Shown: positions 32,881 through 41,628 of the stretch, piece by piece | Numbering within the stretch: position 1 is the stretch's first letter | How the letters are laid out: each line of letters begins with the position of its first letter | Assembly (NCBI GenBank): GCA_003477405.1 | Contig: QUDE01000014.1 | Span: 1-64,000, forward strand | Direction of reading: 5' to 3' | Length of the DNA: 64,000 nucleotides | DNA from: Ruminococcaceae bacterium AM07-15 | GTDB taxonomy: Bacteria > Bacillota > Clostridia > Oscillospirales > Butyricicoccaceae | Translations under genes and position numbers: made by a program | Notes under the pieces: model-generated | What the model saw: only the letters and a program-made list of their open reading frames with translations | What the model was told of the DNA's origin: nothing | Databases searched by the model: none

Positions 32881-33903
32881 TTACATCATCTGCCGCCGCC
32901 AGGACAGGTTCATGGTACCGTCCTGCATCACCGACAGATTGTCCAAAGTTTTGCCAGTGCCCAGAGCCACACAGGAGATGGCGTCGTCGGCCACACGGGT
33001 GGCAATGCCGGTCTTGGATTCGATCAGCTTGTCAAAGCCATAGATCAGGCTGCCGCCGCCGGTCATGACAATGCCGTTTGTGGCAATGTCGCCCACCAGT
33101 TCAGGAGCGGTGCGCTCCAGCACGAAATGTACCGCCTCCACGATCTTGGTGGACACCTCTTCAAAGGCCTCCAGCAATTCGGTGGAAGTGACGGTGAACA
33201 CCCGGGGCAGACCGGTCATCAGGCAGCGGCCCTTGACCTCCATGCTCACTTCCTCTTCCCGGGGATAGACACAGCCAATGGTCATTTTCAGCTCTTCTGC
33301 TGTGCGCTCACCGATGAGCACATTGTGCTTGCGGCGCACATATTTGACGATGGCATCGTCGAACTTATCGCCGGCCACCTTGATGGAAGTGCTTTCCACC
33401 ATGCCGCCCAGGGAAATGACCGCCACATCGGTGGTGCCGCCGCCGATGTCCACGATCATATTGCCGTCGGGCTTGGAGATCTCAATGCCAGCGCCGATGG
33501 CCGCAGCCACAGGTTCCTCGATGAGATAGACCTTCCGTGCACCGGCCTGGGTGCCGGCGTCGATGACGGCACGCTCTTCCACCTCGGTGATGATGGAAGG
33601 CACACAGATGACCACATTGGGCTTGAACAGACGGAAGCCCAGCACCTTATGGATGAATTCCTTGATCATTTTCTCCGTCATTTCATAATCGGAGATGACG
33701 CCGTCCCGCAGGGGACGCACAGCAATGATGTTGCCCGGTGTACGGCCCAGCATTTTCTGGGCATCCTCACCGATGGCCAGGATCTTACCGGTGGACTTGT
33801 CCACCGCCACAACAGAAGGCTCGCACAAAACGATGCCCTTACCTTTTACATAAACCAGTACGGAAGCCGTACCCAGATCAATTCCGATATCGCCTGCTGA
33901 CAT
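32881..33903 (-). CDS. mreB: Rod-shape determining protein MreB (actin-like)
   Basis: A 340-residue bacterial actin that directs peptidoglycan synthesis along the side wall. ATP-site motifs: IGIDLGTASVLVYVKG (phosphate-1), DIGGGTTD (phosphate-2) and VMTGGGSLI near the C-terminus. ATG 33903 is set by GGGAAAG upstream and by the family start; the open frame to 34122 includes the promoter. The gene stands alone without mreC or mreD, as for Mbl/MreBH copies elsewhere. Confidence 0.93.
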   Translation of the reverse strand: MSAGDIGIDLGTASVLVYVKGKGIVLCEPSVVAVDKSTGKILAIGEDAQKMLGRTPGNIIAVRPLRDGVISDYEMTEKMIKEFIHKVLGFRLFKPNVVICVPSIITEVEERAVIDAGTQAGARKVYLIEEPVAAAIGAGIEISKPDGNMIVDIGGGTTDVAVISLGGMVESTSIKVAGDKFDDAIVKYVRRKHNVLIGERTAEELKMTIGCVYPREEEVSMEVKGRCLMTGLPRVFTVTSTELLEAFEEVSTKIVEAVHFVLERTAPELVGDIATNGIVMTGGGSLIYGFDKLIESKTGIATRVADDAISCVALGTGKTLDNLSVMQDGTMNLSWRRQMM

Positions 33904-34035
33904 ATCTTTCCCGCTCCATTTCTCCGGCCGCCTGCTTTCAGGGCCCGTCCCCGCTGCCGGGTGGGGTCTGGGCGCCCATTTCTCCAAATCTTCACACAAA
34001 ACCACAGTTGGTTTGTTCTTTCCATAGCTCTTTTT

Positions 34036-34064
34036 ATTATACCCAACCAGAATCATGTTTTCAA
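34036..34064 (-). promoter_or_regulatory. Sigma-A promoter of mreB
   Basis: On the minus strand TTGAAA (34059-34064), 17 bp, TATAAT (34036-34041). The 5' leader of the mreB mRNA would be about 125 nt. Confidence 0.7.
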
Positions 34065-34121
34065 CACATTCTTTTGATTTCTTTGTCGAAAAAACGCCCA
34101 AAAGGGTATGCACCCAGCTCA

Positions 34122-34150
34122 TTGTTTCTAAAATTTTAACATGCTATGAT
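34122..34150 (+). promoter_or_regulatory. Sigma-A promoter of the 66-residue gene
   Basis: TTGTTT (34122-34127), 17 bp, TATGAT (34145-34150). Confidence 0.5.
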
Positions 34151-34202
34151 AAAAATGAAAATGGACGCGTCCTTTTCATATTTTCTCAAGGAGGTACAGA
34201 TC

Positions 34203-34403
34203 ATGCAACAGTGGAAAAAGTCTATGTTGGAAGTCCAATCCTGGGGCACCGGTCCGCAGGCGGAGAAAGCCAGAGCCGCTCTGGCCAAAGACCAGGCCGT
34301 AAAGACCGTTGTCAAGCATGCCGCTGTGGGCGGCATCGTCGCCGGCCCTGCCGGAGCGGTGGTAGGTGCAATCGTGGGAAAGGCGAAAAACGACGCCAAA
34401 TAA
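34203..34403 (+). CDS. Small Gly/Ala-rich protein (66 aa)
   Basis: Start ATG 34203 follows AAGGAGG at ideal spacing and a strong terminator follows at 34414, so it is a well-formed gene. Residues 1-35 are charged; 40-60 hold the run GGIVAGPAGAVVGAIVG, a glycine-zipper-like hydrophobic segment. Such segments insert in membranes or self-associate. It could be a small membrane-active or toxin-like peptide, but nothing in the context proves it. Confidence 0.65.
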   Translation: MQQWKKSMLEVQSWGTGPQAEKARAALAKDQAVKTVVKHAAVGGIVAGPAGAVVGAIVGKAKNDAK

Positions 34404-34413
34404 GCTTTTTTCC

Positions 34414-34448
34414 AAAAGAGGGACAGGAAAATTTCCTGTCCCTCTTTT
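34414..34448. terminator. Bidirectional terminator
   Basis: AAAAGAGGGACAGGAAA / TTTCCTGTCCCTCTTTT, a near-perfect 17-bp stem between the 66-residue gene and the convergent comF unit. Confidence 0.9.
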
Positions 34449-34461
34449 ATTTCTCCCTATT

Positions 34462-34530
34462 CTACACAATGCGCCGGTACATCTGCTCCACTTCGGCCAA
34501 GTCCTTCATCCCGGCCAAACAAAATTCCAT
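34462..34530 (-). pseudogene. Possible N-terminal remnant of a GNAT acetyltransferase
   Basis: Directly after the comF stop an AGGGG ribosome site and ATG 34530 open a 22-codon frame (MEFCLAGMKDLAEVEQMYRR...) that ends at TAG and a terminator. The start resembles N-termini of GNAT enzymes (hydrophobic strand, then DLxxVxxMY helix), but the rest of the domain is missing. A real short peptide cannot be excluded. Confidence 0.35.
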
Positions 34531-34532
34531 TT

Positions 34533-35228
34533 TCACACCCCTTTCCCGGTTTTCTCCCCCGGACGCTTGGCAAAGGTGCGGGCAAACGCCGCCCCATATA
34601 CCTCCCGGGCCCCGGCCTCGCGGAGCACCCGGGCACATTCCGACAGGGTACTGCCGGTGGTGAGTACATCGTCCACCACAAGCACCCGTTGGGCGCGAAC
34701 AAGCGCCTCTTTTCCCGGCACCACGCCAAAGGCCCCCAGCACATTGGCCCGTCGCTGAGCCGCTTTCAGCCGGTACATAGGCCTTGTGTTCCGCCTCTTC
34801 TCCAGCAGCGGTTCCAGAGGAAGTCCCAGTTCTCTGGCCAAAGGCTTGGCCAGCTTTTGCGCCTGCTCATATCCCCGCTTCCGTTTGACTTTTGGATGAC
34901 AGGGCACATAGCATACCAGGTCGATCTGTTCCGAAAGACCGGTTTCCCGCACCCGGTTGGCCAGCAGCACACCAAAGATCTCTCCGTTTTGAGCTGCCCC
35001 CCGGAACTTGAACCGATGCACACCCCGGCGCACATCCCCTTCATAAGGGTAAACGCACACCGAGCCTGCCACAAAGGGAAGCTTTCCCTGTTTCCAGCCC
35101 TCTTTCAGCGTTTCCCGCCCGGCACAAGCCGGACAAAGCCGGGCCGCCTTTTCCTTTCCCCAAAGAAAGCGTCCGCATATAGCACACCGGGGCGGAAACA
35201 GCCAATCAAGTAAGGTCCATGGCTTCAT
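34533..35228 (-). CDS. comF: ComF family protein (phosphoribosyltransferase fold)
   Basis: A 231-residue ComFC-type protein used in natural transformation. An N-terminal zinc finger (CAIC...CPAC, residues about 16-37) precedes the phosphoribosyltransferase domain with the PRPP-binding motif VLVVDDVLTTGSTL. It is thought to help single-stranded DNA handling after uptake; other competence genes are not in this window. The start overlaps recD2 by 23 nt and has GAGGAG before it. Confidence 0.88.
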   Translation of the reverse strand: MKPWTLLDWLFPPRCAICGRFLWGKEKAARLCPACAGRETLKEGWKQGKLPFVAGSVCVYPYEGDVRRGVHRFKFRGAAQNGEIFGVLLANRVRETGLSEQIDLVCYVPCHPKVKRKRGYEQAQKLAKPLARELGLPLEPLLEKRRNTRPMYRLKAAQRRANVLGAFGVVPGKEALVRAQRVLVVDDVLTTGSTLSECARVLREAGAREVYGAAFARTFAKRPGEKTGKGV

Positions 35229-37443
35229 AATAGCTCCTCAGTCGGTATTTGAGAGCACTGTACCGGCGGTTCTTCTGGTTGCTCTCCACCATCTGCTCCA
35301 CCACACTCTGCCGCCCCACCAGCACCAGCAGCCGCTTGGCCCGGGTGACGGCAGTATAAAGAATGCTGCGGTTGAGCAGCCGAGCCGGAGCCTGGAACAC
35401 CGGCACGATCACCGCCTCGTATTCGCTGCCCTGAGCCTTATGGGCGGTGATGGCATAGGCCGGTTCCAGCTGATACAGATCGTCAAAGGAATAGGCTGCT
35501 TCCCGATCGTCAAAACGCACCACCATCACCCGTTCGGAGCGGTCGATATAGGTGATGATCCCGGTATCTCCATTGAACACCCCGGCCCCTACCTCGGCGG
35601 TGGCGGCGCTCTGCCACAGGATGTCGTAATTATTCCGCACTTGCATCACCCGATCCCCCAAGCGGAACACATAAGGGCCATGGCGCACTTCTGCCTTGCC
35701 CTCTCCCGGCGGGTTGAGCCGCTGCTGCAGAATGCGATTGAGGGAAACCGTGCCGCACATCTGCTGCCGGGTGGGGCAGACCACCTGGATGTTCTGTGGA
35801 TCGATGCCGAAATGCCCGGGGATACGGGAAGAAACCAGGCTGGCCACCGTCTCCACCGCCTGCTCCGGTGCAGAGGCGGCAGAAAAATAGAAATCCCCCT
35901 GGGTCAGACGGAGCTCCGGCATCTCTCCCCGGTTGATCCGGTGGGCGTTCATGACGATCTGGCTGTTCTGGGCCTGGCGGAAGATCTCGGTGAGATGGAC
36001 CTTGGGCACAAAATCACAGGCCAGCAAATCGGAGAAAACGCTGCCTGCCCACACCGGCGGCAACTGATCGGCATCCCCGATGAGCACCAGCCGGGTATGG
36101 GGTTTCATGGCCTCCAGCAAAGAGGCGGTGAGGGAAATGTCCAGCATAGAGGCTTCGTCCACCACGATCACATCGGCAGGCAGAGGGTTGTCCTTGTTCC
36201 GTTTGAAGCGCATGACCCCTTCTTCCGGAGAAAAGGCGGCTTCCAGCATCCGGTGCAGGGTCTTGGCCTCCCTGTGACACACCTCGCTGAGTTTCTTGGC
36301 CGCCCGGCCGGTGGGGGCACAGAGAAAGACCGTCAGACCGTTCTGATCCAGCAAGGACAAAAGTCCCTGTACCGCTGTGGTCTTACCGGTACCCGGCCCG
36401 CCAGTAATCAGGGACAAAGCCCCGTGGAAGCACAGGCCCATGGCCTCTTTTTGCTTTTCTGCATAAGCCATCCCCTGCTCTTTCTCGGTGCGGGCAATCA
36501 TCTTTTCCAGGTTCCGCGGCGCTTCCAGGTGCATGCTCAGCAGCCGCACCACCTCCCGGGCCACGGTGTTCTCCTGGCGGAACAGGGTGGCCAGATAGAC
36601 CATGGGCTGGCTCCGGATATCCTCTTCCACCACCTGCTGCCGCTGCAACAGCTCCTCCAGTTGATCTTCCACATCCTCTTCCCCTGCGCCGCACAGGGAT
36701 GCGGTGGCCGTCAGCAGTTTTTTCCGAGGAATAAAGCAATGGCCGCTTTGCAGATTGAAGGTAAGCTCATACAAAACAGCAGCCCGCAGCCGCACCGGGC
36801 TCAAAGGGTCCATGCCCATGTGCCGGGCGGCCTCGTCCACCTGGCCAAAATCCAGACCGAACCGCTCCTGGCACAAAAGATAGGGGTCTTCCCGCAAAGT
36901 CTGCTCTGCATAAGCTCCATAGACCTTATAAACCCCGGCGGCGCACCACATGGGCAGACCACTCTCGGTGAAAAACTGCAAAAGGGCACGCATGGCATTT
37001 TGCTGGAGAAAATTCTGCTGGATCTCCCGGGCTTTCCGCGGGCTGATGCCCCGCACCGTCTCCAGAAGCTCCGGCTGGCTGGCCAGCACATCAAAGGTGT
37101 CCTCCCCGAATTTTTCCACAATGGCCATGGCAGTTTTGGGACCAATGCCCTTGACGGTGCGGGAGGCCAGATAGTCGTAGATCCCCTGGGCTGTAGAGGG
37201 CAGCAGCCGTTCATAGGAGAGGACGGAAAACTGAGGGCCGTATTCCGGATGGGTCACATAGTTGCCGTAGGCGACGATGCTCTCCCCTGCCCCCAGATAG
37301 GGCATGACGCCGGTGATCACCAGCTCCTCCCCCACGCCCAGATCCACTCGGGCCACCGCCCAGCCGCTGTCGTCATTCTTATAAATCAGAGTATCCACTA
37401 CACCCTGTATCTTCTCCAGCTCCCGCTCTGTTGTCCCTTCCAT
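35206..37443 (-). CDS. recD2: ATP-dependent DNA helicase RecD2
   Basis: A 745-residue RecD2-type 5'-3' helicase that acts without RecBC. The long N-terminus holds helix-hairpin-helix segments (GIGPKTAMAIVEKFG, VRGISPRKAREI); Walker A is GGPGTGKTT at about 345, motif II VVDEASMLD, motif III GDADQLPPV, motif VI AITAHKAQGSEY and TRAKRLLVLVG. ATG 37443 has GGGAG nine bases upstream; the open frame beyond it overlaps the next gene. Confidence 0.94.
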   Translation of the reverse strand: MEGTTERELEKIQGVVDTLIYKNDDSGWAVARVDLGVGEELVITGVMPYLGAGESIVAYGNYVTHPEYGPQFSVLSYERLLPSTAQGIYDYLASRTVKGIGPKTAMAIVEKFGEDTFDVLASQPELLETVRGISPRKAREIQQNFLQQNAMRALLQFFTESGLPMWCAAGVYKVYGAYAEQTLREDPYLLCQERFGLDFGQVDEAARHMGMDPLSPVRLRAAVLYELTFNLQSGHCFIPRKKLLTATASLCGAGEEDVEDQLEELLQRQQVVEEDIRSQPMVYLATLFRQENTVAREVVRLLSMHLEAPRNLEKMIARTEKEQGMAYAEKQKEAMGLCFHGALSLITGGPGTGKTTAVQGLLSLLDQNGLTVFLCAPTGRAAKKLSEVCHREAKTLHRMLEAAFSPEEGVMRFKRNKDNPLPADVIVVDEASMLDISLTASLLEAMKPHTRLVLIGDADQLPPVWAGSVFSDLLACDFVPKVHLTEIFRQAQNSQIVMNAHRINRGEMPELRLTQGDFYFSAASAPEQAVETVASLVSSRIPGHFGIDPQNIQVVCPTRQQMCGTVSLNRILQQRLNPPGEGKAEVRHGPYVFRLGDRVMQVRNNYDILWQSAATAEVGAGVFNGDTGIITYIDRSERVMVVRFDDREAAYSFDDLYQLEPAYAITAHKAQGSEYEAVIVPVFQAPARLLNRSILYTAVTRAKRLLVLVGRQSVVEQMVESNQKNRRYSALKYRLRSYYEAMDLT

Positions 37444-37708
37444 CTGGGAAAACTCCCTCCTCTCCTTCTTCTTCCTGCTTCCAGGCCCCGGGGAAACGCA
37501 GGGCACACAGCCTTCTGGCCCACAAAAGCATCTTTTTCTGTTCCCAGGGGGTCAGTCCTTCCAGGGAAATATGTATATCCACCCGTAGTCTCCCCCTCAG
37601 ATGATGGAGCAGCACAAAGCTGTACCACTCCAGCACCCAGGCCGCAAGGCCCATACAGGCCAGTGCCGCAAGCAGGCTGACGGTATAAAAGCCGCAATCC
37701 ACATCCAT
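37379..37708 (-). CDS. Hypothetical small membrane protein (109 aa)
   Basis: One membrane segment at about residues 7-33 (FYTVSLLAALACMGLAAWVL), then a basic cytoplasmic part and a Glu-rich tail. It overlaps recD2 by 65 nt, so its last 20 residues are also recD2 upstream sequence. GGGGGG lies next to ATG 37708, while GTG 37702 has better spacing, so the start may be two codons later. It probably shares a transcript with recD2 and comF. No family recognised. Confidence 0.55.
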   Translation of the reverse strand: MDVDCGFYTVSLLAALACMGLAAWVLEWYSFVLLHHLRGRLRVDIHISLEGLTPWEQKKMLLWARRLCALRFPGAWKQEEEGEEGVFPDGRDNRAGAGEDTGCSGYSDL

Positions 37709-37745
37709 CCCCCCTTGGTGCAGGATATGCGCATTGCGGCTTTTT
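37687..37745 (-). promoter_or_regulatory. Long-loop hairpin enclosing a start codon
   Basis: On the minus strand AAAAGCCGCAAT / ATTGCGGCTTTT pair across a 34-nt loop; the ribosome site and start of the 109-residue gene lie in the loop and a T-run follows the 3' arm. It could stop transcription coming from cysS or modulate translation. Confidence 0.45.
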
Positions 37746-37779
37746 GGTGAGTCTTTTCCGGTTTTCTACCGGGGAAACA

Positions 37780-39192
37780 TCATTTCTGGCGGCTCCACTT
37801 GACGCCTTGCAGGGTGTCCTCCAGCAAGATGCCCTGGGCCTTCAGTTCATCCCGGATGCGATCAGCGGTGGCAAAGTCCTTGTTCTTCCGGGCCTCCTGC
37901 CGCTGGGCGATCAGTTTTTCGATCTCCTCTTCCAGACCGCTCTCCTCCGGCTGGGAAAGCTGACGGGCCTTTTCCACCAGATCCAGAGACAGCACCTGGT
38001 CAAAATCTTCCAGAAGCCACAGCTTGGTGGCGTCGTTCACCGGCGCTTTCAGCACATCGTACACCGCAGTGACCGCCAAAGAGGTGTTCAGGTCATTGTC
38101 CAGACCACGGCGGAAGTTCTCCTGCAGCGCCTTGGCCCCTTCTTTGTCCACTTCTTCCCCTTCCTTGGGAGAAAGGGCTGCCACTCTCTGCAGCAGTTTC
38201 TGATAGGCCAGAGCGGCGTTCTGCATTCCTTCATCGGAAAACACCAGGGACTTGCGGTAATGGGACTGAAGGCAGAAAAAGCGATAAACCAGGGGATCAT
38301 ATCCCTGTTTTTCCAGCAGGGAGACGGTGAGGAACTCCCCTTTGGATTTGCTCATCTTGCCGCTGGTGGTGTTGAGATGATGGACATGGAACCAGTAATT
38401 GCACCATTTGTGGCCAAAGTAAGCTTCGCTCTGGGCGATCTCATTGGTGTGATGAGGGAAGGCGTTGTCAATGCCGCCTGCATGGATATCCAGAGTGTCT
38501 CCCAAATACCGGCGGCTGATGCAGGAGCATTCAATGTGCCAGCCGGGATAACCTACGCCCCAGGGGCTGTCCCACTTCAGTTCCTGATCCTCAAACTTGG
38601 ACTTGGTGAACCACAGCACAAAATCGGTTTTGTTCCGCTTGTTTGTGTCCTCCTCCACGCCGTCCCGCACACCCACGGCCAGATCTTCCTGGTCCTGTTT
38701 GTTGAACACATAGTATTCCTTCAGCTTGGAGGTGTCGAAATACACATTGCCGCCGGCCTCATAAGCAAAGCCCTTTTCCAGAAGGCCCTCAATCATCTCG
38801 ATAAAATCCGGGATACAGTTGGTGGCCGGCTCCACCACATCGGGCCGCTTGATGTTCAGTTTGCGGCAGTCTTCAAAAAAGGCATCGGTATAAAACCGAG
38901 CGATCTCCATGACGGTTTTGTGTTCCCGCTTGGCGCCCTTGAGCATTTTGTCCTCGCCGGTATCGGCATCGCTGGACAGATGCCCCACATCGGTGATGTT
39001 CATCACCCGGGTTACATCGTACCCCAGATACCGCAGGTATTTTTCCAGCACATCCTCCATGATGTAGCTGCGCAGGTTGCCGATGTGGGCATAGTGATAC
39101 ACCGTGGGGCCGCAGGTATACATCTTCACCTTTCCCGGCTCCAGAGACACAAATTCTTCCTTTTTCCGGGTGAGGCTGTTATACAGTTCCAT
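37780..39192 (-). CDS. cysS: Cysteine-tRNA ligase
   Basis: A 470-residue class I synthetase that charges tRNA-Cys. HIGN (36-39, the HIGH motif) and KMSKS (about 278-282) form the ATP site; Cys27, with other Cys and His (ECSC, HHTNE), makes the zinc site that selects cysteine. Length is normal. ATG 39192 follows AGGAGG, 15 bp after pgsA. Confidence 0.97.
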   Translation of the reverse strand: MELYNSLTRKKEEFVSLEPGKVKMYTCGPTVYHYAHIGNLRSYIMEDVLEKYLRYLGYDVTRVMNITDVGHLSSDADTGEDKMLKGAKREHKTVMEIARFYTDAFFEDCRKLNIKRPDVVEPATNCIPDFIEMIEGLLEKGFAYEAGGNVYFDTSKLKEYYVFNKQDQEDLAVGVRDGVEEDTNKRNKTDFVLWFTKSKFEDQELKWDSPWGVGYPGWHIECSCISRRYLGDTLDIHAGGIDNAFPHHTNEIAQSEAYFGHKWCNYWFHVHHLNTTSGKMSKSKGEFLTVSLLEKQGYDPLVYRFFCLQSHYRKSLVFSDEGMQNAALAYQKLLQRVAALSPKEGEEVDKEGAKALQENFRRGLDNDLNTSLAVTAVYDVLKAPVNDATKLWLLEDFDQVLSLDLVEKARQLSQPEESGLEEEIEKLIAQRQEARKNKDFATADRIRDELKAQGILLEDTLQGVKWSRQK

Positions 39193-39207
39193 GGCAGGGT
39201 CCTCCTG

Positions 39208-39756
39208 TTATTTTTTGGATGTGGCGCCATCGGCCACGATATCCCAGTTGCGCTTCATATAGTCGAAACCGGAATAGAGGGTGATGAGGGTCATGGCCCA
39301 GCCGCTCACCGTCTGCACCACCATGGGCCAGCCCAGGATGTCGGTGAGGAAAATGGCGGCGGTGCCCACGATCTGCAAAGTGGTCTTCACCTTGCCCGAC
39401 CAGGCAGCGGCCAGCACCCGGCCCTTGCCGATGGCCACGATGCGCAGGGAAGTGATGATGAATTCCCGGGCCAGGATGATGAACACCATCACGCTGTTCA
39501 TCTCACTCCGCTGGATAAAGAGCAGCAGCGCAGCGCACACCAACAGTTTATCGGCCAGAGGGTCGACAAATTTGCCGAAATCGGTGATCTGATTGTAATG
39601 CCGGGCGATATAGCCGTCCAGCGCATCGGTCATGCTGGCCAGCAAAAAGATGCAAAGAGCAATGATATCGCAGGTCTGAGTGCCCTGATAGGCAAAATAA
39701 ATGAAAAAGGGAATCATCCCCACCCGGATCAGGGTGATCTTATTGGCTGTGGTCAT
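39208..39756 (-). CDS. pgsA: CDP-diacylglycerol-glycerol-3-phosphate 3-phosphatidyltransferase
   Basis: A 182-residue membrane enzyme that makes phosphatidylglycerol phosphate. The CDP-alcohol motif DG-x2-AR-x8-G-x3-D-x3-D is intact: Asp44, Asp47-Gly48, Arg52, Gly61, Asp65 and Asp69. Several membrane helices follow. AGGAGG precedes ATG 39756 with a slightly long spacer. Confidence 0.95.
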   Translation of the reverse strand: MTTANKITLIRVGMIPFFIYFAYQGTQTCDIIALCIFLLASMTDALDGYIARHYNQITDFGKFVDPLADKLLVCAALLLFIQRSEMNSVMVFIILAREFIITSLRIVAIGKGRVLAAAWSGKVKTTLQIVGTAAIFLTDILGWPMVVQTVSGWAMTLITLYSGFDYMKRNWDIVADGATSKK

Positions 39757-39773
39757 TTTTGCAGATTTCCTCC

Positions 39774-41102
39774 TTAACCGACGATCTCGCCGTACAGTTC
39801 GGCGCCGACGCCGTTTTCGATCTCCACTGTGACAAAGTTCCCCTCTTCCACCGGCTCTTCCGAATAGAAGTAGACGATACCGTCCACATCAGGGGAATCC
39901 ATATAAGTGCGGCCAAAGTACATTTCGTGCTCTGCATCATAGCCGCAGCAAAGCACCTTTTGCTGTGTTCCCACCAAAGTCTGGGAGAACTGATCCATCA
40001 CCGCATCCTGTAGTTCCACCAAAATCTCCTGGCGGCGCCGTTTTTCCTCTTCGGGGATCTGGTTTTCCATCCGGGCGGCCACGGTGCCTTCCTCCTGGGA
40101 ATAGGCAAACACCCCGGCCCGCTCCAGCTTGTATTCATCCAGGAAACGGTACAGCTCGTCAAACTCCTCTTCGGTCTCCCCAGGGAAGCCCACAATGAGG
40201 GAGGTACGGATGACGGCCTTGGGGAACCGGCGGCGAATGGTCTCCACCCGCTCCCGGATCAGCGCCCCATCCCCCCGCCGGTTCATGGCGGAAAGCACCC
40301 GGTCGCTGATATGCTGCATGGGGATATCGAAATAAGGGATGGCATTTTCGTACTTTTCCATCACATCCAGCAGTTCATCGTCCAGCTCATCGGGATAGAG
40401 GTAATGCAGGCGCACCCATTCCACCCCGGGGATCTGGCAAAGTCCTTCCAGAAGCTCTGGCAGCATCCGCTTGCCATAGAGATCGGTGCCGTAGCGGGTG
40501 GTGTCCTGGGCGATGACCAGCAGCTCTTTGGCACCTTTTTCCGCCAAAACCCGGGCCTCCTCCAGGACATTCTCCATGGGACGGCTGCGGAAGGGTCCCC
40601 GCAAAGCGGGAATGATGCAGTAGCTGCAATGGTTGTTGCACCCTTCGGCAATGCGCAGGAAAGCGGAATAGGGCTTTGTGAGAAGCTGCCGGTCTCCTTC
40701 CAGGGCCGCCTGGGCACTTTGACCCAGATAGGCCTGACGCCGTCCGGCCAGAGCTCCCTTCACCGCCAGGACGATGTCGGTATAGCTGCCGGTGCCGCAG
40801 ATGGCGTCCACCTCGGGCATCTCCTGGAGAATCTCCTCCTTATACCGCTCCACCAGACAACCGGTGGCGATGAGGGCTTTCAGCTGCCCTTCTTCTTTCA
40901 GCCGGGCCTCTTCCAAAATGGTGTTGATGGCCTCCTGTTTGGCTTCGTCGATAAATCCACAGGTGTTGACAATGGCCACATCGGCCTTGCGGAGATCCTC
41001 CACGATCTCCATTCCCTCCCGGCGCAACAGCGCCAGCATCTGCTCGGAATTGACCAGATTCTTGGCACAGCCCAGGGAATTCATATGGATCTTTATGGTC
41101 AA
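39774..41102 (-). CDS. rimO: Ribosomal protein S12 methylthiotransferase RimO
   Basis: A 442-residue radical-SAM enzyme that adds a methylthio group to Asp89 of ribosomal protein S12. The first cluster uses Cys12, Cys48 and Cys82; the radical-SAM cluster is CNNHCSYC (Cys155, 159, 162); a TRAM domain ends the protein. The start is TTG 41102, nine bases after GGGAGG; the nearest ATG (41084) would remove the first beta strand. Confidence 0.95.
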   Translation of the reverse strand: MTIKIHMNSLGCAKNLVNSEQMLALLRREGMEIVEDLRKADVAIVNTCGFIDEAKQEAINTILEEARLKEEGQLKALIATGCLVERYKEEILQEMPEVDAICGTGSYTDIVLAVKGALAGRRQAYLGQSAQAALEGDRQLLTKPYSAFLRIAEGCNNHCSYCIIPALRGPFRSRPMENVLEEARVLAEKGAKELLVIAQDTTRYGTDLYGKRMLPELLEGLCQIPGVEWVRLHYLYPDELDDELLDVMEKYENAIPYFDIPMQHISDRVLSAMNRRGDGALIRERVETIRRRFPKAVIRTSLIVGFPGETEEEFDELYRFLDEYKLERAGVFAYSQEEGTVAARMENQIPEEEKRRRQEILVELQDAVMDQFSQTLVGTQQKVLCCGYDAEHEMYFGRTYMDSPDVDGIVYFYSEEPVEEGNFVTVEIENGVGAELYGEIVG

Positions 41103-41106
41103 AAGT

Positions 41107-41607
41107 CTATTCCTCCCTATCTGCGGCAGTTTCCTGCTCTTCCTGCTCTTCCCTCAGCTGGGGATCGCAGTACACATCGATGGCGGTGTTGATCTGCTCC
41201 CAGGAAAAGCCTCGCCGGTACAGCCCGGCGGCAGCTTTGCGCAAAAGCCGTTTGTCGGTGTAGTGGCCCCGGATGGTTTTTTCCAGATAGGCCACTACCT
41301 GACGGCTGCAAGGGGCCAGACCAGGCAAAATCTCCTGGGCGATCTCCTGACTGATCCCCCGGCGGCGCAGTTCCTGGTCCACCTTCTGCCGGCCAAACCC
41401 CCGGTCCACATAATACCGGGCCACCATGCGGGCATATTCCCCATCGTTGAGGGCGCCCAGCTCTGTCAGCCGTTCCACGGCGTAATCGATGCCCTCCTGG
41501 GGAAAGTTCTTGGCCGTCAGTTTGTCCCGCAGCATTTTTTCGCTCATGGCCCGAGGCGCCAGCAGCCGGGCGGCGTAATCCAATACCGCTTTGTTCTGCT
41601 CGTTCAT
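41107..41607 (-). CDS. recX: RecA regulatory protein RecX
   Basis: A 166-residue all-helical RecX that binds RecA filaments and limits their growth. Typical repeats: AMSEKMLRDKLTAKNF, ALNDGEYARMVARYYVDRG and GRQKVDQELRRRGIS. It lies 21 bp downstream of recA, the usual place. ATG has GTAGGGG upstream. The Glu-rich tail has no known role. Confidence 0.93.
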   Translation of the reverse strand: MNEQNKAVLDYAARLLAPRAMSEKMLRDKLTAKNFPQEGIDYAVERLTELGALNDGEYARMVARYYVDRGFGRQKVDQELRRRGISQEIAQEILPGLAPCSRQVVAYLEKTIRGHYTDKRLLRKAAAGLYRRGFSWEQINTAIDVYCDPQLREEQEEQETAADREE

Positions 41608-41628
41608 GCCCCTACCGTCCTTTGTCTG

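Noticed and set aside
37744..39777. A 677-codon plus-strand open frame opposite cysS and pgsA
   Set aside because: Shadow of two certain essential genes.
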